Shown in pieces: positions 1-8,730 of a DNA stretch of 64,000 bases. The notes under the pieces were generated by a model that ran no database searches, was not told the DNA's origin, and worked only from the letters and a program-made list of their open reading frames with translations. Location of the stretch: assembly GCA_963790875.1 (NCBI GenBank), contig CAWBQT010000012.1, positions 7,345 through 71,344 of the forward strand. Direction: 5' to 3'. The DNA is from AP-15 sp963790875. Lineage in GTDB: Bacteria; Pseudomonadota; Alphaproteobacteria; ATCC43930; CGMCC-115725. Both the position numbers and the translations under genes were made by a program. Position 1 is the first letter of the stretch; every line of letters starts with the position of its first letter.

Positions 1-192
1 GTGCCCCCGCTGATCGCATGGCCCCTGGCGATGTGGCGCGATTTCAATGCACGAGCAGTCGTCTTTTCGGGGTTTATCGCCATTCGTCGCGTGCCAGGGT
101 ATGGGGAACGGATCGACGATTTTCTGCCGGCGATGGAACGGGAATTTGCCAATGTCCTGCAGCAGGCCGGTGGAGGAGGGGCCGCCCCATGA
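1..192 (+). CDS. Hypothetical protein, 3' end only
   Basis: An open frame runs in from the window edge and stops at 190-192. The visible 63 residues include a hydrophobic stretch (VVFSGFIAI) followed by a charged helix-like segment and a glycine-rich end. I do not recognise the family. It lies 45 bases upstream of the Cas1-like remnant on the same strand, so it could be its operon partner, but nothing in the sequence says it is Cas2. The GTG at base 1 is only the first in-frame codon visible, not a proven start. Confidence 0.35.
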   Translation: MPPLIAWPLAMWRDFNARAVVFSGFIAIRRVPGYGERIDDFLPAMEREFANVLQQAGGGGAAP

Positions 193-237
193 TCAGCTCG
201 CGGTGTGTCCGTGGTGCCTTGTCGGGGTAACGCGATC

Positions 238-1958
238 ATGGACATGGACGATACCCTCTTCGGCCGCGTCCGTCATGGCGTCCTGACGCTCTCCGGCGAC
301 GCGCCATCGATCAAGGTTGAGAACGGGATGCTGATCGTGCGCGACGGTCCGCACGTCCTGCCGCCCGATTGGCAAGGCCCGGCGCCGCCGGTCGAGACCC
401 GCATGGAGACGTTGCGGCTGCCGCGGGCCGGCTGCCCCGTAAAGCATATCGTTGCGACAAGGCCAGATGGCTTCTTCACGCTGTCCGCCGCGGAATGGCT
501 CCGCGAGGTCGGGGTTTCCTTCGCGCAGCTTGATTGGCACGGCAACGTCGTCTTCACGATCGCGCCGCCCGGTCCCGATCGACCGGCAATGCGCCGGGCG
601 CAGGCGCTGGCGGCGGGCTCGGAGAACCGGGCTCGCGATCATGCGCGAGATCCTGCGCCATAAACTTGCCGGCGAGGCCGCGGTGGCGCGTCTCCTCGGC
701 GGCGAAGACACGGCGGCCTTGATCGACCGGCTTACCGAGGAGATGGCCGAGGCGGCGACCGGCATTCATGCCCTGGCGCTCGAAGCTGCAGCGGCATCAG
801 CGTACTGGTTTCTTTGGGCGGACCTGCGGATGAACTTCGCGCGGCGGGATCGCGTGCCGGATCATTGGTGCGTGTTCGGATCGCGGCGACCGTCTCGGGC
901 TGACCCGGAGAGCCGCTCGGGAATGTCGCGCTCGAACCGGCCGCGCAACGCGCCAAGCGCCCCGGTAGCTCTCATTAACTATTTGTTCGGATTAGCGGCT
1001 TCGCAAATGACGATCGCCGTTGCAGAGGTCGGGCTCGATCCGGGCATCGGCATTTTCCATGCCGACCAGGATGGCCGCGCGTCGCTTGCCTATGACGCAA
1101 TAGAGCCGTTGCGGCCCTATATCGAGGCTTGGCTCTTGTGCTGCCTCGCCGAGGTCCGTTTCGCCAAGCGGGACTTCTATGAAGACGGCGACGGCACGAT
1201 TCGCATTACACGCCCGCTCACAAGCTGGCTTGCGCTTTCGGCGCCGTTGTGGCGGGCCCGCGCCGAGGTCGTCGCGCGCTGGCTCGCCGACAGCTTCGCC
1301 GGTTTTGCTCGCCTTGGCGACCGAGGCGGCTTCGGCGATGAAATGATGCAGGCTGCGGGAACGGGGGCGACGACGTTGCCTGTGCGAACCGCGCAAAAGG
1401 CCGTAAAGACGCGGGTGGCCCGCCATGCACTCCGGCCCCTTCCGGAACCGTTGCCGAGCCTCCCGGCCCCCGGTCGCACGTACAAACCCGCCCTGGCGCA
1501 TGAGGTCCTGCCGCGGGTCTGCCACGAATGCGGGCGAGCGTTGGTGCCGTCGAAGAGCCAACCCCATACCGCCTCGCGGCGGAAGTTCTGTTCGGGGTCG
1601 TGCGCCGCAGTCTACCGGGCCGAAGATGCGGCGGCTGGTGCCGCTCGAAGAACGAAGCACGGAGATCGCGGCGATCCGCGCGATAGAGGCGGCCCGCTCC
1701 GACAAGCTGCGGCGGCATGCCGAGGAGCGGAGCGCATGGGATGGCGACCGCAAGAGCGACGAAGCGGCGTTGCGCCGGTGGTACATCGCCGAGGTCGTGC
1801 CGCGGCTCGGCGCAGTCGCGCGGACCGAGATTGCCAAGACAATCGGGGTGTCTCGGGTTTATGCGAGGGATCTTGCCCGCGGGAAGGTGCCGCACCCGCG
1901 GCATTTCGCGGCGCTGGCGGTGCTTGCAGGGGTCGAGGTGCCCCCATTTCAGGAATAG
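238..1958 (+). pseudogene. Solo Cas1-like integrase with C-terminal zinc finger and HTH, frameshifted
   Basis: Three successive frames together spell one Cas1-family protein of about 570 codons. Frame 1 (238 to about 620) has the N-terminal beta domain ending in RRAQALAAG. Frame 2 (about 625 to 1620) has the helical integrase domain with HKLAGEAAVARLL, PDHW..FG, INYLFG, GLDPGIGIFHAD and DAIEPLRP, then a CHECG...FCSGSC zinc finger. Frame 3 (about 1620-1958) has an HTH-like end containing EIAKTIGVSRVYARDL and PHPRHF. This order matches the Cas1 proteins with a zinc finger and HTH tail known from actinobacteria and others. Of the catalytic triad, His (1058-1060) and Asp (1094-1096) remain, but the Glu position reads Gln (CAA, 1004-1006). 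No cas2, other cas gene or repeat array is visible. With two frameshifts and a lost catalytic residue it is probably inactive; sequencing error could explain the shifts but not the Gln. Confidence 0.8.
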
Positions 1959-2237
1959 CTGGGGATGAGTCCCGCCGCGATCTTCTTCATCGGCCTCGGC
2001 CATGATCGGTTCTCGCCGTGCCGTCGGGTCGGGCGTTCCCCCTAGCCGCCGAGGCAGGCGTATTCAAGGCGGCGCGCGACAGCAATCTTTCGCCTGATTT
2101 CAACGCGGCGTGAGATCTTCCGTCGTTCTATTTTTTGATCTCCAAGCCACGCGCTGCTGATATAGACGTGACAAAATTTTGGCGGATTGGCTTCGCGCTG
2201 GCGACAGGCCCTAATCCGCCGTCAGGGGACGGACGCC

Positions 2238-3242
2238 ATGGGACTGTGGCATTTCCGAATTGCTCGTAAAATGAAGCTGATCTCGTTGGCTGGAACGGCA
2301 CTTCTCGCGTTCGTGGCATTGGAACCGGCGGCCCAAGCGCAGCGCGTCAACTTCACCTATACCGGCACCCTCGTCACCTTCACGGTGCCGGCGACCGGTC
2401 TCTATCAGATCCTCGCCTTTGGCGCCCAAGGCGGAAGCGGTACTTATCCTTTTTACCCATATTACGTCGGTGCAGGCGGTCTTGGTGCCGAGAGCGGTAG
2501 TGACTTCACTCTGACAGCAGGCGAAAGCCTGCAAATCGCTGTTGGCGGCGCGGGTAGCGATAACGCCACCGGTGGCGGTGGTGGTGGTGGCGGTTCTTTC
2601 GTGGTCGGCCCCGGTAACACGCCGATGGTCATCGCTGGGGGTGGTGGTGGTGGCGGTGCTAGTGCTCCATTCGGTCCCAACCCCGGCGGGGGCGGTCTCA
2701 CCGGGCCTGATGGAGGCGGCTCCTCATCCTTTCCCGGCGGCATGGACGGCAATGGCGGTGCCGGTGGCGGATTTATTGGTGGGGGCGGCGGCGGTGGCGG
2801 GTTTCTCAGCGCCGGCGGTAACGGCACTTTCGATTTGATGGTGACGGCGACGGGTGGTGGCGCGTTTCCCAACCTCACGGGAGGGCTCAGCGATGGCGGA
2901 TTTGGCGGCGGCGGCGGCGCCGACCTGGCCGCTGGCGGCGGCGGCGGCTATAGCGGCGGTGGCGGCGGCCTCGGTATGCAGGATAGTAGCATCGCGCCGG
3001 GTGGCGGAGGTGGCTCGTTCAATTCCGGCATAGATCAGATCCTGGTCGCGGATCTCCAGACCGGCAACGGCGAGGTCGTTATCTCTGTTGTATTTTTGGG
3101 CACGCCCGGCCCGAATTGCTATCGCGAGGTTGTCTCGGCGTTGACCTTGCAGTATGGCGATCTCGCTACTGCGGCCGCTGTGCTGGGCTATTCCCGCGTG
3201 CATCTTTTGGGGAAGAATATCGCGGCCTATTGCGCAGGATAG
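2238..3242 (+). CDS. Secreted glycine-rich protein
   Basis: The 334-residue product starts with a signal peptide (hydrophobic core LAGTALLAFVALEP, likely cleavage after AQA). A short beta-rich segment (VNFTYTGTLVTFTVPATG) and long runs of glycine follow, from about residue 110 to 270. The layout resembles the glycine-rich domain found in many secreted bacterial proteins of unknown role. The C-terminal 60 residues are non-repetitive and contain two cysteines. I chose ATG 2238 because a GGGGA motif lies a few bases upstream; ATG 2271 has no such motif. It is likely exported to the surface or periplasm. The glycine-coding repeats are prone to length change and give a false proline-rich frame on the other strand. 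Confidence 0.7.
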   Translation: MGLWHFRIARKMKLISLAGTALLAFVALEPAAQAQRVNFTYTGTLVTFTVPATGLYQILAFGAQGGSGTYPFYPYYVGAGGLGAESGSDFTLTAGESLQIAVGGAGSDNATGGGGGGGGSFVVGPGNTPMVIAGGGGGGGASAPFGPNPGGGGLTGPDGGGSSSFPGGMDGNGGAGGGFIGGGGGGGGFLSAGGNGTFDLMVTATGGGAFPNLTGGLSDGGFGGGGGADLAAGGGGGYSGGGGGLGMQDSSIAPGGGGGSFNSGIDQILVADLQTGNGEVVISVVFLGTPGPNCYREVVSALTLQYGDLATAAAVLGYSRVHLLGKNIAAYCAG

Positions 3243-3444
3243 AGACACTCAGTCTTTCGGTATCTGTTGCGATCTGGGCGGCGTTTTTTATTGCGCCGGC
3301 CATCGGCCGTCATCTGCGAGGGCGTCGCTCCCGCCGCAGAACGCCCCCTGACGGATCTCCGTAAGCCGGTCCTCGCTGTAGAACCCAAGAGCCTCAACAG
3401 GCTGCGTCGAAAGAGCCGCTTCACACGTCGATTAAGGCGCGACG

Positions 3445-3840
3445 TTATTGGTATTGTTGCAGCCCGTTCCAGTCAAGACAAGGTTTGCGACATGGTTTCC
3501 CACCGCCGCCGCTTCCCGCGAGATCCACACCGAAAAAGCAACCTGAAATCGAGCCGTTGCGGACGGTGATACCGAACGTGGACGAGGCGGCGGAAATTCC
3601 GGTCGCCGGAATCGTCCCCGTAATTGTGAAGCCTGCGAGGTCGATAGTGACAAAGCTCGCAGTAATCACTAAGCAACTGCCGTTGGCGATGGCGAGATTG
3701 TTCCCGAGCTGATACGAGCCCGACTGACTGATCGTTTGGCATGCCGTGATCGTCGTCGGCGTCCAGGCTTGCGCACCCTTCTCCGGCGCGATAATCGCTG
3801 CCAAGGCGAGCGGAATAGCGAAGAATGCGGCTGGCTTCAT
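3445..3840 (-). pseudogene. Secreted beta-helix-type protein, truncated by frameshift
   Basis: Reading begins at ATG 3840 with a GGGGAGGA ribosome site just upstream. A signal peptide follows (hydrophobic core AFFAIPLALAAII, AQA cleavage), then the pattern CQTISQSGSYQLGNNL ... VTIDLAGFTITG ... GITVRNGSISG typical of right-handed parallel beta-helix proteins. After GVDLAGSGGGG, at about 3508-3515, the frame shifts. The continuation NHVANLVLTGTGC is found in another frame, which stops at 3432. The product would be at most about 135 residues, far shorter than usual for such proteins. The shift sits in a GGCGGCGGTGGG tract, so it could be a sequencing error or slippage. Function unknown; probably periplasmic or surface. 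Confidence 0.55.
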
Positions 3841-4699
3841 GCTGTCCTCCCCTTGGTTTCTAGGCCCCGCCTGAGTGGCGCTATGGGGCGGCACTCGCCC
3901 GCTGCCCGGCGGTTTTCGGGTCAGTATCCCCTTTTGCAAGACTTAGCAAGGCAACCCGCCGATGACGCTCGGGAACGCCGCGACGGCCAAGGTCTGGTTG
4001 GTCGAAGCTTCGACGAGAGCGGCCCTCCGCGAGCCCCGAGGCCCCCGCCTCGCCGCGCCCTCGCTCGGAGTTCACCCGCCGCCTGCGGTGGTGCAGCGCC
4101 GGCGCCGCATTGACCCGCACCAACCCCAGTGCATCATATTCAGCCGGAGCGTATTGCGGCAATGCCGGGCGTATTGGGCCGCAGTGCGAAAATCCCCGGC
4201 GGCGCCGAGTTTATTGTAAGCCATTGATGTTGCGTGTGCCGTGCGACGTTGTCCAATAAAACGGCAGACCAGGGCGGGCGTTTTTATTGGAAAAGTCGCA
4301 CAGATCTAGCAACATCAATGGGTTACAATAAACTCGGCATCGGCCAATAACACTCGCACTGCGGCCCAATACGCCCGACATTGCTGCAATACACTGCGGC
4401 TGGCGTGATTGGCACTGCGGCCAGGCGCTGAGTTGTGGCGATGCGGCGAGGCGGGGGCGGGCGATCTCCGACCGGGCCGAGGCGAGGCCGGCGGAGCGAT
4501 ACGAAATTCGCGGAGATGCACCCCGCCCCGGTGGCCGCCTGAAGTCCGCCAGGCGGCGCCGCGATCGCCTCCCGCGGACGCCAGCCGAAAGAGCACCGTG
4601 GCTACTCCGGGCATCGGCTAACGGAGCCGGGTGCATGTCGCGCCTCCCGGAGGAAATACCGGTCGCCGACCTCGGTCGCCTCGTCGATCAGATAGACCG
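3841..4699. other. Stretch without a recognisable gene
   Basis: Both strands were read and no convincing coding region was found. Frames here are high-GC shadows rich in Arg, Ala and Pro. The main content is the long inverted repeat at 4149-4394. A shared 16-base GC-rich string lies outside it in inverted orientation (4041-4056 and 4443-4458), suggesting the symmetrical structure once extended further. Confidence 0.5.
4149..4394. repeat. Long imperfect inverted repeat, about 245 bp
   Basis: The left and right halves are near-complementary around a centre at about 4271. The inner arms at 4205-4233 and 4309-4337 (29 bases) differ at one position. The outer arms at 4149-4189 and 4354-4394 differ at a few. 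Between them, GTGCGAC...CCAATAAAA and its complement add a further pair of arms. The right half also holds repeated ACTGCGGC motifs (near 4359, 4393 and 4415). Such a structure beside a serine-recombinase remnant fits a transposon end or recombination site, but I cannot assign a family. Confidence 0.75.
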
Positions 4700-4910
4700 T
4701 TCGATTTCGCCGAGCTTGTCCTTGCCATGCTTGGCGTCGCGGCCAAGCTCGAACGCCGGCATCGCCGAGCGCACGGCGCGGGGCCGGGCCGATGCGAAGG
4801 CCAAGGGCGTCAAATTCGGCCGCAAACCGACGCTCACCGCGCACCAGCAGCAGGAGGCCCGCGAACGCCTCGCCGCTGGCGAGACGCAACGCAGCGTCGC
4901 TAGCAGCGAG
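4700..4910 (+). pseudogene. Serine recombinase (resolvase) C-terminal remnant
   Basis: The frame from about 4758 encodes IAERTARGRADAKAKGVKFGRKPTL followed by AGETQRSVA. This is the hinge and start of the HTH region of Tn3-type resolvases. The preceding helix (AELVLAMLGVAAKLERR, from 4700) lies in a different frame. The catalytic N-terminal domain and the end of the HTH are missing, so the gene is dead. It sits between the inverted repeat and the 3' end of glf, and probably marks the scar of a transposon that brought in or trimmed this region. Confidence 0.7.
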
Positions 4911-4939
4911 CAGTGCTTTTATGGCGTGCACGGTCAGCT

Positions 4940-6094
4940 TTACAGCAATTCTTTGGCGAGCAGCGGCGCGATTTTCGCATCGTATGCGCGCAACGCCGCA
5001 GCGATCGCTTGATGCATATCGAGGTAGCGATAGGTGCCGAGGCGGCCGCCGAATATTACATTTTTCTCAAGCACCGCCAGCTCCCGGTATAAATCATAAC
5101 GGCGCTTGTCTTCGGGCCGGCCGATCGGATAATAGGGTTCGTCGCTTTTCCCCGCAAAACGCGAATATTCACGCATTATGACCGTTTTCCGCGTGTATCG
5201 TCGCTCGGGATGCAGGTGCTTGAATTCGTGAATGCGGGTAAACCGTACGTCCGGGTCGGGGTAATTGACGACCGCGGCGCCCTGGAAGTCATCGATGTCA
5301 ATGCGTTCGATCTCGAAGTCCAAGGTCCGCCAGCCCAGCTCGCCAAACCGGTATCCGAAAAATCGGTCGATTGGGCCGGTGTAAACGATTGGCACGGCTT
5401 CGGGAATGACGTGCCGGACCTCGAAAAAATCGCATCCTGTTACGACCTTTATCTGCTCGTGTGACAATATTTTTCCAAATAGCTCTCCGTATCCGACCAA
5501 TGGCAGACCTTCATAAGAATCTTGAAAATAAAAATCGTTAAGGCTGAACCGTACCGGCAGCCGAGTGATTATGTCAGCCGGCAATTCCGCCGGATCGACT
5601 TCCCACTGCTTGGCAGTATAGTGTCGAACGAACGCCTCGTAAAGCGGTCTTCCGATCAACGATATCGCCTTTTCTTCCAAGTTCCGGGGTTGCGAGATCT
5701 CTTCCGCCGCGGCTTGGCGCTCAACCATTTCGCGCGCCTGTGCGGGCGTCAGGTCGACGCCGAAAAAGTTGTTGATCGTCATCAGGTTGATCGGCATCGT
5801 GTAGATTTGGGATTCGTGCCGCGTAAAGACGCGATGGCGATAATTGTTGAAGCCGGTAAACTGCCTCAGAAAGTGCCACACCTCTTCATTCGAGGTGTGA
5901 AACAGGTGGGAGCCGTAGCGGTGGATTTCGACGCCGGTTTCACCGTCCACCTCCGAATAGGCGTTGCCGCCGATATGCTCTCGCCGCTCAAGAACCAGCA
6001 CCGGCAATTCCAGATCGACCGCGACCTTGCGGGCGATCGTGGCGCCAAAAAATCCCGAACCCACTACAACCAGCTTGTAATCCGTGCCCAGCAT
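4940..6094 (-). CDS. glf: UDP-galactopyranose mutase
   Basis: This 384-residue flavoenzyme interconverts UDP-galactopyranose and UDP-galactofuranose, supplying Galf for surface polysaccharides in the cytoplasm. The N-terminal FAD-binding motif VVVGSGFFGATIA is at residues 8-20. ERREHIGGNAYSE, the YGSHLFHTSNEEVW substrate loop and the conserved ending FGGRLGTYRYLDMHQAI are all present, and length is normal for the family. Start 6094 is preferred because GGGAGG lies just upstream; a longer frame to 6172 lacks support. The next gene upstream (methyltransferase) ends 78 bases before this start. The cluster glf, methyltransferase and glycosyltransferase points to O-antigen or capsule decoration. 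Confidence 0.95.
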   Translation of the reverse strand: MLGTDYKLVVVGSGFFGATIARKVAVDLELPVLVLERREHIGGNAYSEVDGETGVEIHRYGSHLFHTSNEEVWHFLRQFTGFNNYRHRVFTRHESQIYTMPINLMTINNFFGVDLTPAQAREMVERQAAAEEISQPRNLEEKAISLIGRPLYEAFVRHYTAKQWEVDPAELPADIITRLPVRFSLNDFYFQDSYEGLPLVGYGELFGKILSHEQIKVVTGCDFFEVRHVIPEAVPIVYTGPIDRFFGYRFGELGWRTLDFEIERIDIDDFQGAAVVNYPDPDVRFTRIHEFKHLHPERRYTRKTVIMREYSRFAGKSDEPYYPIGRPEDKRRYDLYRELAVLEKNVIFGGRLGTYRYLDMHQAIAAALRAYDAKIAPLLAKELL

Positions 6095-6172
6095 CGGGCC
6101 TCCCGTATTCCTCGCCAGGCGTGATCGAGCATCATGGTACCTTCCGGGGTAACCGTGTTCGTCGGCCAACAC

Positions 6173-6973
6173 CTATTCAATTACCACGCAAACCTGCTGA
6201 TGGTCAGGGACAAAGGAATCGTAGCGAAAGGCGAGCTGATGCCGATCGACCAGCTCCATGAATGCCTTATGTTCATGGTTCTGCCAGCCAGGATAGTTGA
6301 AATACTCATCAAACACAATCACGCACCCCGACCCGATACGAGGATAGAGGAAATCGAAAATACACTTGGTTGATGAATAGAGGTCACAATCGACATGCAG
6401 AAACGTCACCGGCTCATTGTGCTCTTCGATAAATCGTGGCAGTGTCTCAGAAAACCATCCCTTGACGATCGAGACGTTGGACGGTAGCGGTGGGATCTCG
6501 CTGGCGAAGCAGCCCTTGGGAAAGCCGGTTCGCCAAAACTCGGGAAGGCCCTCGAACGAGTCAAACCCGAACACATGCGCCCGGCTGAGTTCGGCGATCT
6601 GAGAAATGGTCTGCCCGGTGGCAACCCCGAATTCAAGAAATAGACCCTCGCGATCGACCGAGCGCACCGCATGCGCCAGCAAATCGGACGCGGAACTGAA
6701 AGCTGTCGCGATAATCATGTGCTGGCGCCAATAATCGGCGCTCTCCTTGGCAGCTTGGAAAAACGCGACATCAATGATATTGAAACTATCGCCGAAGGGC
6801 CGCCCGATCAGAGGAAGGCGACGACCGGCCCTGTCCATCAACCGAGCTCCGACCCTACCCGCTAACCGGTCGATCAGGCGGAGAATAGAGTTCTTCACGT
6901 TGCCCTCGCCATCCGCTGCGAACAGATGATGCTTCCCTGTCGCCCGATCACCGATCACCCCTTGTTCAGACAT
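6173..6973 (-). CDS. TylF/MycF-like O-methyltransferase
   Basis: The 266-residue protein has a SAM-binding motif (LFLEFGVATGQTI, about residue 110) and the HVDCDLYSST signature around residue 195, which in TylF-family enzymes contributes the metal-binding acidic residues. FDEYFNYPGW follows, also typical. These enzymes methylate sugar hydroxyls using S-adenosylmethionine and a divalent metal. Between glf and a GT14 glycosyltransferase, the likely substrate is a sugar of the surface polysaccharide; this is inference. It lies 38 bases downstream of the glycosyltransferase and on the same strand, so cotranscription is likely. The exact start is not secure; AAGGA lies unusually close to ATG 6973. 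Confidence 0.75.
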   Translation of the reverse strand: MSEQGVIGDRATGKHHLFAADGEGNVKNSILRLIDRLAGRVGARLMDRAGRRLPLIGRPFGDSFNIIDVAFFQAAKESADYWRQHMIIATAFSSASDLLAHAVRSVDREGLFLEFGVATGQTISQIAELSRAHVFGFDSFEGLPEFWRTGFPKGCFASEIPPLPSNVSIVKGWFSETLPRFIEEHNEPVTFLHVDCDLYSSTKCIFDFLYPRIGSGCVIVFDEYFNYPGWQNHEHKAFMELVDRHQLAFRYDSFVPDHQQVCVVIE

Positions 6974-7011
6974 TCCTTAGGCGGCGACACCAATTAGATC
7001 TGTTTTCGCGC

Positions 7012-7926
7012 TTACCTTGCCGGGTTCTCAGTGGCTGCGTCCAGCTCATCCAACACCTTATGATCTAACCCGATGTCAAATTTCCTGGCAAAGTGAGCCG
7101 GCGACGATAATAAAAATGGTAGGTCATTAGTGGTTAAGATTTTAGGACTGGGTCCACCCTCACTCCAGTCCATATACCGATAATTCGCCCGCAAACACCC
7201 GGCAGGCGGCGGTAAATCGCGGTACGAAACGGGATTAGTACTCACCTTTAGGTGTGGAGCGTTGACGAGGATGCATTGGAAGTATGATTCCTCTGGGACG
7301 GGCACGGATCGATAATGTGATGCAAGCGCCGGGCGAGTGAAATGAAAATCAAGTATATATTCGGCAGATCGGCGATTCGCACAAAACCAGAATTCACCGC
7401 CATAGCATCGGAAGCTCACTGAGAATGGCAGAAATGGTCGGGAGAGTCGCGGAGACAAGCGAATGGCCCGACGGCGCACCCGCAGCAGCGTCTTTCGGCG
7501 ATAACGGTTGCAATATAACCTTTCCCAATCACTCTGGATATGGCTCGGATCAATCAGCTCATAATGGATGTTCGCATCGTACGGGCAAATTTCCAGGTCA
7601 TGACGAATTCGCCCTGAACATTTTATTGGATAATCGGATCCACTGAGGAGCACAAACCAATCCGGTGCCGCGGGTTCCTCGTACATCATCTTAATCGCCT
7701 GTACGGCCGCCTCGACGTTGGGGAATATTCCCCACCCTGTCGGAAGGGGCGGTAAGACGAACGAAACATTACTCGGGAACTCGCCGATTGGTATATCACA
7801 TTTGGCGAAATCATGGTGGCAGATAATCCGCGGGCGATCGAACATTTTGTTGAGCCGGCCTACTAACCTTTTAATCTGTCCAACATTGGTATGGGTGATG
7901 AGGGCGAAACCTATATTTATTGCCAT
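7012..7926 (-). CDS. GT14-type (core-2/I-branching) glycosyltransferase
   Basis: The 304-residue protein contains the SGSDYPI motif at about residue 95 and a GGEFWFC motif near residue 175, both hallmarks of the core-2/I-branching family (GT14). PVPEESYFQCIL follows, with the Glu pair expected to act in catalysis. It is predicted to be cytoplasmic or peripheral and to transfer a sugar (often GlcNAc or xylose) to a surface glycan. It is first in the minus-strand polysaccharide cluster. Base composition is visibly lower in GC than the core genes, consistent with horizontal acquisition. The acceptor and sugar cannot be told from sequence. Confidence 0.8.
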   Translation of the reverse strand: MAINIGFALITHTNVGQIKRLVGRLNKMFDRPRIICHHDFAKCDIPIGEFPSNVSFVLPPLPTGWGIFPNVEAAVQAIKMMYEEPAAPDWFVLLSGSDYPIKCSGRIRHDLEICPYDANIHYELIDPSHIQSDWERLYCNRYRRKTLLRVRRRAIRLSPRLSRPFLPFSVSFRCYGGEFWFCANRRSAEYILDFHFTRPALASHYRSVPVPEESYFQCILVNAPHLKVSTNPVSYRDLPPPAGCLRANYRYMDWSEGGPSPKILTTNDLPFLLSSPAHFARKFDIGLDHKVLDELDAATENPAR

Positions 7927-8460
7927 AGCGACCCACGATTTGTTGCACTAATTTGGGACAACGGATTACGCAGCGACGCTATCAGCCTGGAATTTCGTCT
8001 CCGAGCAACCGGCTCCGGCAGATTCCAGATCGAGCGAGATTGACGACGACCACGCATTGATGCTGCACCAACCAACCGGCGCGCTTTTGTCGATCTATCG
8101 CCGGTTTTGACCCGATCTTAGCATCTATCAGCGCTCCGCGCATCGCCTCAGCGATGTATGCGATGACCGCCCCATGCCTGCCGATCTTTGACCGAGCCGT
8201 TACGCCGGTCGAATTGCAGAGCACTGAGGAAATCCCTTTCTAGGCGGTTGAACGCCGCCGCGCCTTTCACTCTGCAATGGCGTGAATTTTCCATGCGCGA
8301 GGAGCCATCCGCGCAATGTTGAAATGTCGCCGGGCCGGCGCTCAGCGAGGCCTCGCTGTCTCGGCCACCCCGACACCCGCGAGGTACCGAGTTGCCCAAC
8401 GGATGCAGTAACTTACCTCACTTTCAACCCCATCAAAATGATAGCGGAACGCTCCGTCAT
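7927..8460. other. Stretch without a recognisable gene
   Basis: No frame on either strand shows a family I recognise. Short minus-strand frames at 7982-8224 and 8148-8399 overlap one another and look like non-coding or decayed sequence. The left boundary of the integrative element probably lies within or near this stretch, but I could not find a copy of the tRNA-Arg 3' end here. Confidence 0.4.
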
Positions 8461-8467
8461 ACCACGC

Positions 8468-8730
8468 GGTCACGCTTGGTCACACCCTTTGATCAGCCTT
8501 CTAGCCGACACTTATTGCCTTGATCTGCTTTACTCTTTCCTCTTTTCTCCCGCGGTCAGCTGGTCACGCCCATTCTGGGCCTTTTTGCGGAGACTGCTGC
8601 GCATCCTGGCGATTTATGAGCGTCACCGCGTGACCAAGCCGGAAAAAGAGAGAAATAGTAACTTTATCGAGTACTTAGGACGTTCGAAGCGCGTGACCGC
8701 AAGGTGACCGTGCCGTGACCAAGCGTGACC
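8468..8730. repeat. Phased GTGACC repeats (candidate iterons/origin)
   Basis: GTGACC occurs on the + strand at 8630, 8693, 8704, 8715 and 8725. The last four starts are spaced 11, 11 and 10 bases. The complement GGTCAC occurs at 8468, 8478 (10 apart) and 8562. Helical spacing places the motifs on one face of the DNA, as with replication iterons. The array lies at the 3' end of the P4-type primase-helicase gene, where P4-like elements often keep sites bound by the same protein. It may be the replication origin of the integrated element. Confidence 0.6.

Noticed and set aside
2462..2878. Proline-rich protein on the minus strand
   Set aside because: It is the complement of glycine codons in the secreted glycine-rich gene; the + strand has the signal peptide and ribosome site.
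1..5000. A CRISPR array near the Cas1-like gene
   Set aside because: I looked for regularly spaced direct repeats of 25-40 bases on both sides and found none; only the gene remnant is present.
7982..8399. Transposase remnants in short minus-strand frames
   Set aside because: The fragments gave no motif that I can assign to any transposase family; left as unassigned sequence.
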